Shown here: positions 44,611 to 52,668 of the stretch, piece by piece
Layout: the number at the start of each line of letters is the position of its first letter
How positions within the stretch are numbered: the first letter of the stretch is position 1
NCBI GenBank assembly: GCA_002365595.1
Contig: DFAM01000016.1
Location: 73,691 to 137,690 of the forward strand
Length of the DNA stretch: 64,000 nucleotides
From: Acinetobacter sp. UBA3106
Lineage (GTDB): Bacteria; Pseudomonadota; Gammaproteobacteria; Pseudomonadales; Moraxellaceae
Direction: 5' to 3'
Translations under genes and position numbers: made by a program
Notes under the pieces: model-generated
Database searches by the model: none
What the model saw: the letters and a program-made list of their open reading frames with translations, nothing else
What the model was told of the DNA's origin: nothing

Positions 44611-45729
44611 ATGAAAGTAGGTCTGGTCGGTTGGCGCGGGATGGTTGGTTCTGTCCTTATGCAACGTATGGTTGAAGAGAATGATTTTGCTCATTTTGAG
44701 CCATTCTATTTTTCTACCAGTAATGCCGGTGGTGAAGCACCTGCGTTTGGCGGTAAAACCGCCCCAGCACTTATGGATGCATCAGACATTAGCAGTCTGA
44801 AGCAAATGGATGTCATTATTACCTGTCAAGGCGGCGACTATACCTCCGAGATTTTTCCTAAGCTAAAAGCTGAAGGCTGGAATGGTTACTGGATTGATGC
44901 TGCATCTACCTTACGTATGGCGGATGAAGCGATTATCGTACTTGATCCGGTCAACATGAACGTGATCAAAGATGGCTTGGTGAATGGCACTAAAACATTT
45001 GTGGGTGGTAACTGCACAGTTTCATTGATGCTGATGGGCTTAGGCGGTCTATTCCAGAACAATCTGGTGGAATGGGCAACCTCAATGACTTATCAGGCAG
45101 CTTCTGGTGCAGGCGCGCAAAACATGCGTGAACTGATCACTGGTATGGGCTACCTGTACAACAACACTAAAGATTTGTTAGACGACCCACGCTCTCCTAT
45201 TTTAGACATTGATTCTAAAATTGCTCAATTACAGCGCGGTGAAGGCTTCCCTTCAGCCAACTTTGGTGTGCCTTTAGCAGGTTCACTCATTCCTTATATC
45301 GACAAACAGCTGGAAAGCGGTCAGTCTAAAGAAGAATGGAAAGGCCAGGTTGAAACCAACAAGATCCTCGGTAACCAACAAATTGTTCCTATTGATGGTC
45401 ACTGTGTGCGTATTGGGGCAATGCGTTGTCACTCACAAGCATTGACCTTGAAACTTCGTAAAGATGTTCCATTAGATGAAATCGAAGATATCATCGCCAA
45501 TGCAAATGACTGGTCTAAAGTGGTACCTAATACACGTGAAGCATCAATGACTGATCTTACACCTGTAGCAGTAACAGGTACCCTGTCTGTTCCAGTCGGC
45601 CGTTTACGTAAACTGAACATGGGTAAAGAATACTTGGGCGCGTTCACTGTCGGTGACCAGTTGCTTTGGGGTGCTGCGGAACCTTTACGTCGTATGCTAC
45701 GTATCCTGATTGATTACAAAAATACTTAA
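44611..45729 (+). CDS. asd: Aspartate-semialdehyde dehydrogenase
   Basis: Asd reduces aspartyl phosphate to the semialdehyde, the branch point to lysine/diaminopimelate, threonine and methionine. The 372 residues show the NADP motif VGLVGWRGMVGSVLMQRM at the N-terminus, the catalytic Cys in FVGGNCTVSLMLMGLG (about 135), and HCVRIGAMRCHSQA with the substrate-binding His and Arg. The start MKVGLVGWRG is the family N-terminus; an upstream in-frame extension contains the promoter. The gene is monocistronic. Confidence 0.97.
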   Translation: MKVGLVGWRGMVGSVLMQRMVEENDFAHFEPFYFSTSNAGGEAPAFGGKTAPALMDASDISSLKQMDVIITCQGGDYTSEIFPKLKAEGWNGYWIDAASTLRMADEAIIVLDPVNMNVIKDGLVNGTKTFVGGNCTVSLMLMGLGGLFQNNLVEWATSMTYQAASGAGAQNMRELITGMGYLYNNTKDLLDDPRSPILDIDSKIAQLQRGEGFPSANFGVPLAGSLIPYIDKQLESGQSKEEWKGQVETNKILGNQQIVPIDGHCVRIGAMRCHSQALTLKLRKDVPLDEIEDIIANANDWSKVVPNTREASMTDLTPVAVTGTLSVPVGRLRKLNMGKEYLGAFTVGDQLLWGAAEPLRRMLRILIDYKNT

Positions 45730-45751
45730 TGGCTCATTGAAAGAAAAAAAT

Positions 45752-45782
45752 AAAAGTCGGTCATAATTGATCGGCTTTTTTT
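45752..45782 (+). terminator. Terminator after asd
   Basis: AAAAGTCGGTCA/TGATCGGCTTTTTT with one G-T wobble pair, 22 bases after the asd stop. Confidence 0.75.
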
Positions 45783-45876
45783 ATGTATCCTTTATGTTAA
45801 ATGTTTTACAATTATTCAACACCTCGCTAATCTATAACTTTCGCAATGCGATAAAAAAACCGAGCTAAAGATTAAG

Positions 45877-47316
45877 ATGACCGTATATAACAAATTAAAG
45901 ATAGCCATTTTAGCCATTATTGCTTCGCAGAATATTCATGCGATTACTATTGATCCTATTCAAGTTCAATCTGCGGCAGGTGAACTCTTATATGCGGAAA
46001 TGAATTTTCGCAATGCTGATCCTCAGGCACAAATCCAGGCCAGCCTGGCGGATGTCGAAGATATCGCAACTTTAGGCGTTGTCTATCAACCTCCCGGACA
46101 TCTTAATTTTTTTACCCGTCGCGATAGCTCGGGCAATGGTGTGATTACCATTACTTCTTCACGCCCCTTAACTGAATCTGAACTGAACATTATTATTAAA
46201 ATTCAGGAAGGTAATGCCACCCGTTTACAGCATATCAAAACACCTTTGCAACGCAGCCAGGTAAAGGCACAGGCACGGGTTTCAGGTAATGAAAAACCGT
46301 TAACGCCTATCACGATTGTCAGTGAAAAAGATATCGCCTTACAACTGCCTGAAAGCACGCAATATCGGATTGAAAAACCACAAACGGCATTACAGACCTC
46401 ATTTGAAGCGCCATTAAAGCTCAATAAAGCGGCCCCACCGAGTTTAAATAATAACTCTACTGCACCTGTGGTCATTTCAGCAATGGTGATCCCATCTGCG
46501 CAGCCGGCCCCCCTTCCCCAAAATGCTCCAGCTGACCCAAAGAGTGCAATACCGGCACAAATTGCCACAAAAAATGAAGTAAGAATTCCAAACAATTCAA
46601 ATAGCTCTACCTCATCAGACCCTTTAGTCAGACAATATGCAGCATCGGCACAACAAACACTGGCTAAACCGAAGGTGGTAGCAGAACCCGTAGCAGCAGC
46701 TGCGCCAAAAACCAGACCAGAAACGGCGCCTACCCCCTCGCCTCAGCCTGCAGTTACAGCTCAGACCAGTACGCATGTAGTGAAATCTAATGAATCACTC
46801 TGGGCAATTGCATCACGTGTGGCTACTGAACAAAATCGTCCAATTGGCGAAGTCATGAAACAAATCAAGGCCAATAATGAACATGCCTTCATTCAAGGGG
46901 ACGTGAATCGTTTACGCCGTGGAGCTGCCCTGAATTTAAATACTGCCGGCGCCGCTAAGGAAGAGCAGAAAGCAAAAGTTGCCCATTTAGCCCAAGCGCC
47001 AGCCAAACATTCCAATCAGTCAGCTAAGGCCAAATACCGCTTGAATCAGGCTGAAATGAGCCTGGTTGCAGAGAAAGAACAAGATTCAGCCAGCGGTTCT
47101 GCTAAAAAGAACACGAAAAAAAATCAAACTTCAAACGAGTTGTCATTAAAAGTTATGACATCGCGTAAAAAAACCGTTAAATTACAGAGAAACGTAACAC
47201 AGTTAGATTTGGCATTGCGTCAAAAGGATCACAGAATTCAATTATTAAATACTCGTCTTGCTCAACTGCAACAGCAATTGAAAGCACAACAAGTACAGAA
47301 AAAGCCAACACACTAA
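45877..47316 (+). CDS. fimV: FimV N-terminal half: periplasmic LysM protein
   Basis: FimV organises polar type IV pilus and twitching machinery in pseudomonads. This 479-residue protein has a signal peptide (cleavage near NIHA), a FimV-type N-terminal domain starting ITIDPIQVQSAAGELLYAEM, a Pro/Ala-rich linker, and a LysM domain near 298-352 (HVVKSNESLWAIASRVATEQN...) that should bind peptidoglycan. A coiled coil (about 425-470, RKKTVKLQRNVTQLDLALRQ) ends at a stop codon just where classical FimV would enter the membrane. The gene that follows encodes the rest. I treat it as one half of a split FimV. Confidence 0.75.
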   Translation: MTVYNKLKIAILAIIASQNIHAITIDPIQVQSAAGELLYAEMNFRNADPQAQIQASLADVEDIATLGVVYQPPGHLNFFTRRDSSGNGVITITSSRPLTESELNIIIKIQEGNATRLQHIKTPLQRSQVKAQARVSGNEKPLTPITIVSEKDIALQLPESTQYRIEKPQTALQTSFEAPLKLNKAAPPSLNNNSTAPVVISAMVIPSAQPAPLPQNAPADPKSAIPAQIATKNEVRIPNNSNSSTSSDPLVRQYAASAQQTLAKPKVVAEPVAAAAPKTRPETAPTPSPQPAVTAQTSTHVVKSNESLWAIASRVATEQNRPIGEVMKQIKANNEHAFIQGDVNRLRRGAALNLNTAGAAKEEQKAKVAHLAQAPAKHSNQSAKAKYRLNQAEMSLVAEKEQDSASGSAKKNTKKNQTSNELSLKVMTSRKKTVKLQRNVTQLDLALRQKDHRIQLLNTRLAQLQQQLKAQQVQKKPTH

Positions 47317-47386
47317 GGTGTTATACAATTTGATTTTTTAGGATAGGGTTCATTGATAACAACTCAATCCTGTAAGGGGTAACAAC

Positions 47387-48688
47387 ATGCTGCTTTATGT
47401 GATTCCGTTTATATTGTTATTAGTGATCGCAATTGTATTTAAAAAGCGCGAAGCAAGTAAACAAGCAGAACAAACATCGAAGGCGAAAACCAAAAAAGCC
47501 ACTTCAACCAAAAAGTCACCACAGAAAACTCAAATTGTGGAAAATTCGGTTGTTACGAAGAAAAAAACCACCCCTTTAGCTACCGATGTACGTAATAAAA
47601 TTGAAGGGCTGATTCGCGAGAATAATTTTTTCTCAGCTGAGGCACAGATTAATCAGGCTTTAAATAAAGACAATTCACAGCATGAGTTGTATTTACTATT
47701 GCTGGATATTCATATCTTGCAGAAAGATGAATTTGCAATCAGCCAGCTCATTAATCATCTACGTTCATTAGAACTGGACGATTTTCTAGAACAGGCCTTG
47801 GCTAAAAAAGAAGCCCATGAAAAACAAACGGGAAGCTCTAGAGATAGCATTGATTTCAAACCTGAATCATTTATCGCTCCCGCGGCTGAACCGGTGGTTG
47901 CTGAAAGCAAGAAGAATACGGCAGATTTTGATGCTTTAATGAATGATGCTGCTGCAACAAATGATCTTGCTTTTGATCAGTTACAGCAAAATCAGCTGGC
48001 TCCGCAAACTGCAGTTGTTGACGAAATTAAACCGCTTGATTTCAGCAGCCTTTCACTGGATTCAACGGCAGAAGTAGCAACCGCACCCGTTCAAGAAATC
48101 AAGCCTTTAGATTTTAATACCCTTAATCTTGATCCTGCACCTATAACAGAAACTAAGCCAGAAGCTGCCCCAGTTCAGGAAATTCAGCCTTTAGATTTCT
48201 CATTCAGTTTAGACACTGTAACAAATCAACAAGCAGAAACTGAGAAAGCTGCAAGTATTGAACCTGTTGTAGCAGAAAGACCTGAGTTTAATTTTGACTT
48301 TTCCGTTGCAGAAACTCCAGCAGCCGAAGCAAAAGTTGCAGTTGAACAGACTATCCCAAGCTTAGACCTAGACTTTAATTTAGAGCCAGCGACTACAATT
48401 GAAGAGCCAACTGTTGAAGTAGCTCCAGCGAAAGCGTCAGGTGTAAGTTTTGATATTAGCAATATCAGCTCATCTGCAGCCAAAGCAGATAAAAATGATC
48501 CATTGGTTCAATCATTTCCGGAACTGATGGAAGTGGATGAAATTAACCTGAATCTGGAACTGGCACAGCAATATATCCAACTCGGTGCTTATGAATCAGC
48601 ACGTGAATTATTGGCAGAGCAAGAGGCTAGCTATACCTCTGACCAGCGCCAACAAGCGGATCTTTTACGCAATCAAATAGCATCTTAA
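47387..48688 (+). CDS. FimV C-terminal half: membrane-anchored TPR-like protein
   Basis: The 433 residues begin with a membrane helix (MLLYVIPFILLLVIAIVF) and a Lys-rich stretch. An alpha-helical unit (about 65-150) resembles the TPR-like FimV middle, followed by an acidic Ala/Pro/Glu-rich linker. In that linker the phrase EI(K/Q)PLDF occurs three times (about residues 210, 236, 263). The end, VDEINLNLELAQQYIQLGAYESARELLAEQ, is the conserved FimV C-terminal domain. GGGG lies a few bases before its own ATG, 70 bases after the first half, so it is separately translated rather than frameshifted. Confidence 0.75.
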   Translation: MLLYVIPFILLLVIAIVFKKREASKQAEQTSKAKTKKATSTKKSPQKTQIVENSVVTKKKTTPLATDVRNKIEGLIRENNFFSAEAQINQALNKDNSQHELYLLLLDIHILQKDEFAISQLINHLRSLELDDFLEQALAKKEAHEKQTGSSRDSIDFKPESFIAPAAEPVVAESKKNTADFDALMNDAAATNDLAFDQLQQNQLAPQTAVVDEIKPLDFSSLSLDSTAEVATAPVQEIKPLDFNTLNLDPAPITETKPEAAPVQEIQPLDFSFSLDTVTNQQAETEKAASIEPVVAERPEFNFDFSVAETPAAEAKVAVEQTIPSLDLDFNLEPATTIEEPTVEVAPAKASGVSFDISNISSSAAKADKNDPLVQSFPELMEVDEINLNLELAQQYIQLGAYESARELLAEQEASYTSDQRQQADLLRNQIAS

Positions 48689-48706
48689 GCGATTTCGATC
48701 TACTAT

Positions 48707-48733
48707 AAAGCAGTCATCCTTGGCTGCTTTTTT
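48707..48733 (+). terminator. Terminator touching the ansA start
   Basis: AAAGCAGTCA/TGGCTGCTTT with one wobble pair and a T run ends one base before the ansA start codon. Confidence 0.7.
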
Positions 48734-48734
48734 T

Positions 48735-49709
48735 ATGATGAAAAAAATAGCGTTAATTTATATGGGCGGTACATTTGGCTGTATTGGTGATCCACTCAGC
48801 CCGATGCCAGCTGAACAATTTATTCCGAAACTGCAACATATTCTCCCCCTAGATCAGCAGATCGAATGTTTTGTTGCACCAGTTATTCAAGACAGTAGCG
48901 CCTGCACAGCCACAGACTGGCTGAAACTGGTTCAGTATATTCAACAGCTTCAGCTACAGCAGTTTCAGCATTTTGTCATTATTCATGGCACCGATACCCT
49001 AAGTTATGCCAGTGCCGTGCTGTCACGCTTTTTAGGTCAATCTGCGCATGTGGTGATGACCGGTAGCCAGTATCCCCTGTTAAATGCTGCGGGAGACAAT
49101 AGCCGTGAATTTACCGATGCTATTGATAATTTAAACTTTGCTCTGGACTGCGTGATTAAATATCCGGTTGGGGTCTATTTGGCCTTTCATCATCAATTGA
49201 TTCATGCCCAGACAGCGTTAAAAATCCATACCACAGAACTGGATGCCTTTGGCGGTATCAATGCAGCACAGCCAATCGCTCTCTCCAGCCAGCATCAGCA
49301 TATTGTGCATGAGGATGATATCAACAAGGCGGCAACCTTCAACTGTTTAAGTCTGATGATGCAGCCGCTGGATTTGGCTCAGCAAGTGGCAAATTTGCAA
49401 ACCATTTGCCAAGCACCGCCAAATTGCCTGATCCTGCAAGGGTTCGGTAGCGGTAATCTGGCAGTAAATAGCGCCTTCATTAACTGGCTTCAAAAACTGC
49501 AACAAGCAGGCTGTGTCGTCATTCTTACCACTCAAGTTCCTTTTGGTGGCATCAATCAACGTTATGCGATTAGTCAGTGGATACAACAAGCCAATATCAT
49601 CCTGAATGATTGTCTAGGACATGCAGATCTTTATGCAAAAGCACTGAAAATGTATTTACAATACGACACTGTAGACCAATGGCAGTCACATTGGCATGAT
49701 CACGTGTAA
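48735..49709 (+). CDS. ansA: L-asparaginase, type I (cytoplasmic)
   Basis: The enzyme hydrolyses L-asparagine to aspartate and ammonia. The 324 residues have the first catalytic threonine in MGGTFGCIGD (about 12-21) and the second in IIHGTDTLSYASAVL, plus VVMTGSQYPLLNAAGDNSRE. No signal peptide is present, as expected of the cytoplasmic type. Two adjacent ATGs (48735, 48738) are possible starts. No ribosome binding site is seen, because the preceding bases form the terminator hairpin of the FimV gene. truA starts 12 bases after its stop. Confidence 0.88.
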   Translation: MMKKIALIYMGGTFGCIGDPLSPMPAEQFIPKLQHILPLDQQIECFVAPVIQDSSACTATDWLKLVQYIQQLQLQQFQHFVIIHGTDTLSYASAVLSRFLGQSAHVVMTGSQYPLLNAAGDNSREFTDAIDNLNFALDCVIKYPVGVYLAFHHQLIHAQTALKIHTTELDAFGGINAAQPIALSSQHQHIVHEDDINKAATFNCLSLMMQPLDLAQQVANLQTICQAPPNCLILQGFGSGNLAVNSAFINWLQKLQQAGCVVILTTQVPFGGINQRYAISQWIQQANIILNDCLGHADLYAKALKMYLQYDTVDQWQSHWHDHV

Positions 49710-49721
49710 TTTGAGGTAAAT

Positions 49722-50519
49722 ATGCAACGTTTTGCAGTCGGTATTGAGTTTTGTGGCATTCGATATAGAGGTTGGCAAACTCAACAACCTGGCGTACCAA
49801 GCGTGCAGGAAACCATTGAAAAAGTGCTCAGTAAAATTGCCGATGAACCGATTATTTTGCACGGTGCCGGCCGTACCGATGCCGGTGTCCATGCCACCAA
49901 TATGGTTGCCCATTTTGATACCCATGCCATTCGCCCGATTCGTGGCTGGCTGATGGGGGCAAACAGTCAACTTCCTAAAGATATCGCCTTCCAGTGGATC
50001 AAGGAAATGGATCACGATTTCCATGCCCGTTTTAAAGCTCAGGCGCGTCGCTATCGCTATGTGGTCTACAACAACCCGCAGCGCCCTGCACTTCTCCATA
50101 AACAGGTTACCCATGCCTACTATCCACTGGATGTAGAGAAGATGATTGCAGCGGCGAAAAAATTTGAAGGCACACATAATTTTGAAAGCTTCCGTGCTGC
50201 AGCCTGCCAGTCCAATCAACCAGTTCGTCATGTCAAACATTGTCGCCTGATTCAGCATGGTTGTTATCTGGTGTTAGATATTCAAGCAGATGGCTTCCTG
50301 CATCACATGGTACGCAACATCATGGGCTGTTTACTGGAAATTGGTCAGGGCATGTATGAGGTTGACCATATTGACAATATTTTTGCCGCTGAAGACCGTA
50401 AAGCAGCAGGCATCACTGCCCCACCGGATGGCTTGTATTTCATCCATGCCGATTATCCGGAGCAATTTGAGCTGCCTAAAATGCCATTAGGCCCGCACTG
50501 GCTCAATATGCCTGAATAA
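49722..50519 (+). CDS. truA: tRNA pseudouridine(38-40) synthase
   Basis: TruA isomerises uridines 38-40 in tRNA anticodon arms. The 265 residues have GIEFCGIRYRGWQTQ at the N-terminus, the catalytic Asp in GAGRTDAGVHATNMVAHFDT (about 52), RRYRYVVYN and HHMVRNIMGCLLEIGQG. Spacing of 12 bases from ansA suggests cotranscription. In pseudomonads truA often follows fimV-type and asd-leuB genes, so the asd-fimV-truA order here is conserved and ansA is the addition. AGGTAA precedes the ATG. Confidence 0.96.
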   Translation: MQRFAVGIEFCGIRYRGWQTQQPGVPSVQETIEKVLSKIADEPIILHGAGRTDAGVHATNMVAHFDTHAIRPIRGWLMGANSQLPKDIAFQWIKEMDHDFHARFKAQARRYRYVVYNNPQRPALLHKQVTHAYYPLDVEKMIAAAKKFEGTHNFESFRAAACQSNQPVRHVKHCRLIQHGCYLVLDIQADGFLHHMVRNIMGCLLEIGQGMYEVDHIDNIFAAEDRKAAGITAPPDGLYFIHADYPEQFELPKMPLGPHWLNMPE

Positions 50520-50536
50520 CTTATTTTAATGATATT

Positions 50537-50596
50537 TACCTCCCCCTCACCCCTTCTTAACGGAGGGGGAAAGTTCCTCCCTTTTTCAAAGGGAGG
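50537..50596. repeat. GC-rich palindrome pair behind truA
   Basis: A CCCCTTCTTAACGGAGGGG-type unit is followed by CCTCCC-ttttttcaaa-like centre-GGGAGG (50576-50596). The second is nearly identical to the palindrome at 7390-7409. It lies between convergent truA and the AraC gene and could help end both transcripts. Confidence 0.7.
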
Positions 50597-50610
50597 CTAG
50601 GAGGGATCTT

Positions 50611-51618
50611 TTAACGCTGCTTCCTTTTTCTATATTCCACTGGCGTCTCATTGGTCCAGCGCTTAAAAGCACGGTAAAACGTACTCGGCTCGGAAAACCC
50701 AGTGAGGTACACAATCCGCTCAACACTTTCCGCAGTATTGGCCAATAATTTCTTTGCCAAACGACAGCGATAGTCGGACAGAATTTGCTGAAAACTGGTA
50801 TTGGCTTCACTCAGCTGGGTACGTAAACGGCGCGGCGTGATATTCAAATGCGTGGCTACAGTTTCCAAAGTGGTTTCACCACTTTCTAAAGTCGAACCAA
50901 TCGCGCGGCGCACTTCACCAACCAGATCATAACGCGCTAGCTCTTGCAGCTTTTCAATCGCTAATTGCTCATGCAATTGCAGCAATTCAGGTTCAGCCTG
51001 CCATAACTGATAATCTAAAATCGCGGGATCGAAATATAAACGGGTTTCTTTTTGCCCTAAGCTGACCGGACACTCATAGACACGGAAATATTCATCATCA
51101 GGTGCGCCCTGACTAAAGTTAAAATCGATATAGATCGGCTGAAAACGACCTTCAGTAATAAATTTAAAGAAACGTAATACGCCTGATAATGCACATTCCG
51201 AAAAATGCCGATTGACGATATTTTCACCCCAAGGCTGCTCACCATTGGTTAAATAGCAGCGATCATCTTCAATCACCAGTTTGGCATGAAAGGCATCACT
51301 GATCAGGCGCTGATAGGCCAGTGCACGCTTTAGCCCTTCCCCAAAATTTTCACTGGAAATGAACAGGTGTTCGATCACCTGACCACGGTATAAAGGCAGG
51401 TGCTCACCCAAATGCAAACCAATATCGGGATCCTTACTGACCTCTTCCGCAGCCACCCAAAACGCATATTGAGCACTGAGCGGGGTACGATCATTGGTTT
51501 CGACCTGATTTAAGGCCACACCAGCTTTCATTAAAATTTCTTCAGTTGGCAAACCTGCACGACGAATGGCTTGATAACCCAATCGTAAAACAACTGATGC
51601 ATCAGTTAGCTGACCCAC
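50611..51618 (-). CDS. AraC family transcriptional regulator
   Basis: The 335-residue activator has an arabinose-binding-like N-terminal domain (residues about 20-200: LPTEEILMKAGVALNQVE..., SAQYAFWVAAEEVSKDPDIGLHLGEHLP). The C-terminal double helix-turn-helix begins near 235 (SGETTLETVATHLNITPRRLRTQL, then VERIVYLTGFSEPSTFYRAFKRWTNETPVEYR). It resembles OruR/ArgR-like regulators of pseudomonads. The start codon is GTG at 51618, with AGGAAGG 7 bases upstream. No divergent target gene is adjacent, so the regulon is unknown. Confidence 0.85.
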   Translation of the reverse strand: MGQLTDASVVLRLGYQAIRRAGLPTEEILMKAGVALNQVETNDRTPLSAQYAFWVAAEEVSKDPDIGLHLGEHLPLYRGQVIEHLFISSENFGEGLKRALAYQRLISDAFHAKLVIEDDRCYLTNGEQPWGENIVNRHFSECALSGVLRFFKFITEGRFQPIYIDFNFSQGAPDDEYFRVYECPVSLGQKETRLYFDPAILDYQLWQAEPELLQLHEQLAIEKLQELARYDLVGEVRRAIGSTLESGETTLETVATHLNITPRRLRTQLSEANTSFQQILSDYRCRLAKKLLANTAESVERIVYLTGFSEPSTFYRAFKRWTNETPVEYRKRKQR

Positions 51619-51786
51619 GCAAAGACCTTCCTTGTATGTTCTTCATTTATACTTAAAAAGATTGATTTTAGATTAACTGCGATTGACCAAACTGACAACA
51701 GAACAATGCGCTTTTTTACAGAAAATCTTTATACGGAGAGTTCGCTTATTTAACTGACAGATGAACCAGCAAAGCCGCATTGTGCC

Positions 51787-51815
51787 TTGTTTTATGCAAA
51801 AAAATTGACTATAAT
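51787..51815 (+). promoter_or_regulatory. infA: infA promoter
   Basis: TTGTTT (51787-51792) and a consensus TATAAT (51810-51815) with a 17-base spacer, about 35 bases before the infA start. Confidence 0.7.
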
Positions 51816-51849
51816 TTGCGCCTTTCCAATTTATTCATTCAGGTAGGCT

Positions 51850-52071
51850 ATGGCCAATAAAGAGGAACTCATCGAGTTCGAAGGCGTTGTCACCGAGACG
51901 CTTCCTAATACTATGTTCCGTGTACGTTTAGAGAACGGTCACGAAGTGATTGCCCACATCTCTGGTAAAATGCGTAAACACTATATTCGTATTTTGACTG
52001 GCGACAGTGTGAAAGTAGAAATGACCCCTTATGATTTGACCAAGGGTCGTATTACTTATCGTGCACGCTAA
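51850..52071 (+). CDS. infA: Translation initiation factor IF-1
   Basis: The 73-residue OB-fold protein MANKEELIEFEGVVTETLPN... ending GRITYRAR binds the ribosomal A site with IF-2 and IF-3. Sequence is typical of gamma-proteobacterial IF-1. It is monocistronic, with a good promoter and a terminator 15 bases after the stop. Confidence 0.98.
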   Translation: MANKEELIEFEGVVTETLPNTMFRVRLENGHEVIAHISGKMRKHYIRILTGDSVKVEMTPYDLTKGRITYRAR

Positions 52072-52085
52072 GTTTTAGCGTAAGC

Positions 52086-52112
52086 AAAAGCCACTTAAAC
52101 AGTGGCTTTTTT
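52086..52112 (+). terminator. Terminator after infA
   Basis: AAAAGCCACT-taaac-AGTGGCTTTTTT, a clean stem with a T run. Confidence 0.9.
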
Positions 52113-52205
52113 ATTGGGTTTATACTTACTGACCGTGTATCAAATCACAACGTTCATTCAAATTTCTCTGTTTAAAATAAGGTTTTATGCAACAGAGAAA
52201 AGGTC

Positions 52206-52607
52206 ATGTCATTTCTTCATTCTCTCGGTCTTTTTGCAATTCTGGGCTTGTTGTATGGCTGTACCACATCCCCCCTAACCAGCGCACAACAACGTGATGC
52301 CTATTTACAGCAATTCATCGGGCAAACCAGTCAAAACATTCAAGCTAAACTCGATTTGAACAGCATAGGTTACCAGCAGGTGTTGGCGCCTGTTGCAAAT
52401 CAACAGACACTCACTTATACAGTGATGCGTCCTGTCACCATTCCGGTACCGATGGCACAGAATCCTGCCGATATCGATGCTGGCAATATTCCCATACCCG
52501 TGACACCTCGAGCCCAAAGTTATGATGTCGATTTGCAATGTAAAATTATCTATCGTTTAGAAAACAACATAGCTAAATCGGTTTATTACACGGGTCGTAC
52601 CTGTTAA
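52206..52607 (+). CDS. Small lipoprotein, unknown function
   Basis: The 133 residues begin with a lipoprotein signal and lipobox LYGC (Cys at about 19). A helical part (DAYLQQFIGQTSQNIQAKLDL) leads to a beta-rich part with VMRPVTIPVPM and two cysteines (LQCKIIYRL, TGRTC) that may form a disulfide. I do not recognise a family. It ends at a bidirectional terminator facing leuB. Confidence 0.75.
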   Translation: MSFLHSLGLFAILGLLYGCTTSPLTSAQQRDAYLQQFIGQTSQNIQAKLDLNSIGYQQVLAPVANQQTLTYTVMRPVTIPVPMAQNPADIDAGNIPIPVTPRAQSYDVDLQCKIIYRLENNIAKSVYYTGRTC

Positions 52608-52625
52608 AGCCTTGTGAAAAGCAAT

Positions 52626-52654
52626 AAAAAAACGCAGCTCAAGGCTGCGTTTTT
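52626..52654. terminator. Bidirectional terminator, lipoprotein and leuB
   Basis: AAAAACGCAGC-tcaag-GCTGCGTTTTT between convergent genes, with A and T runs on both sides. Confidence 0.88.
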
Positions 52655-52668
52655 ACGATTTAGTGAAA

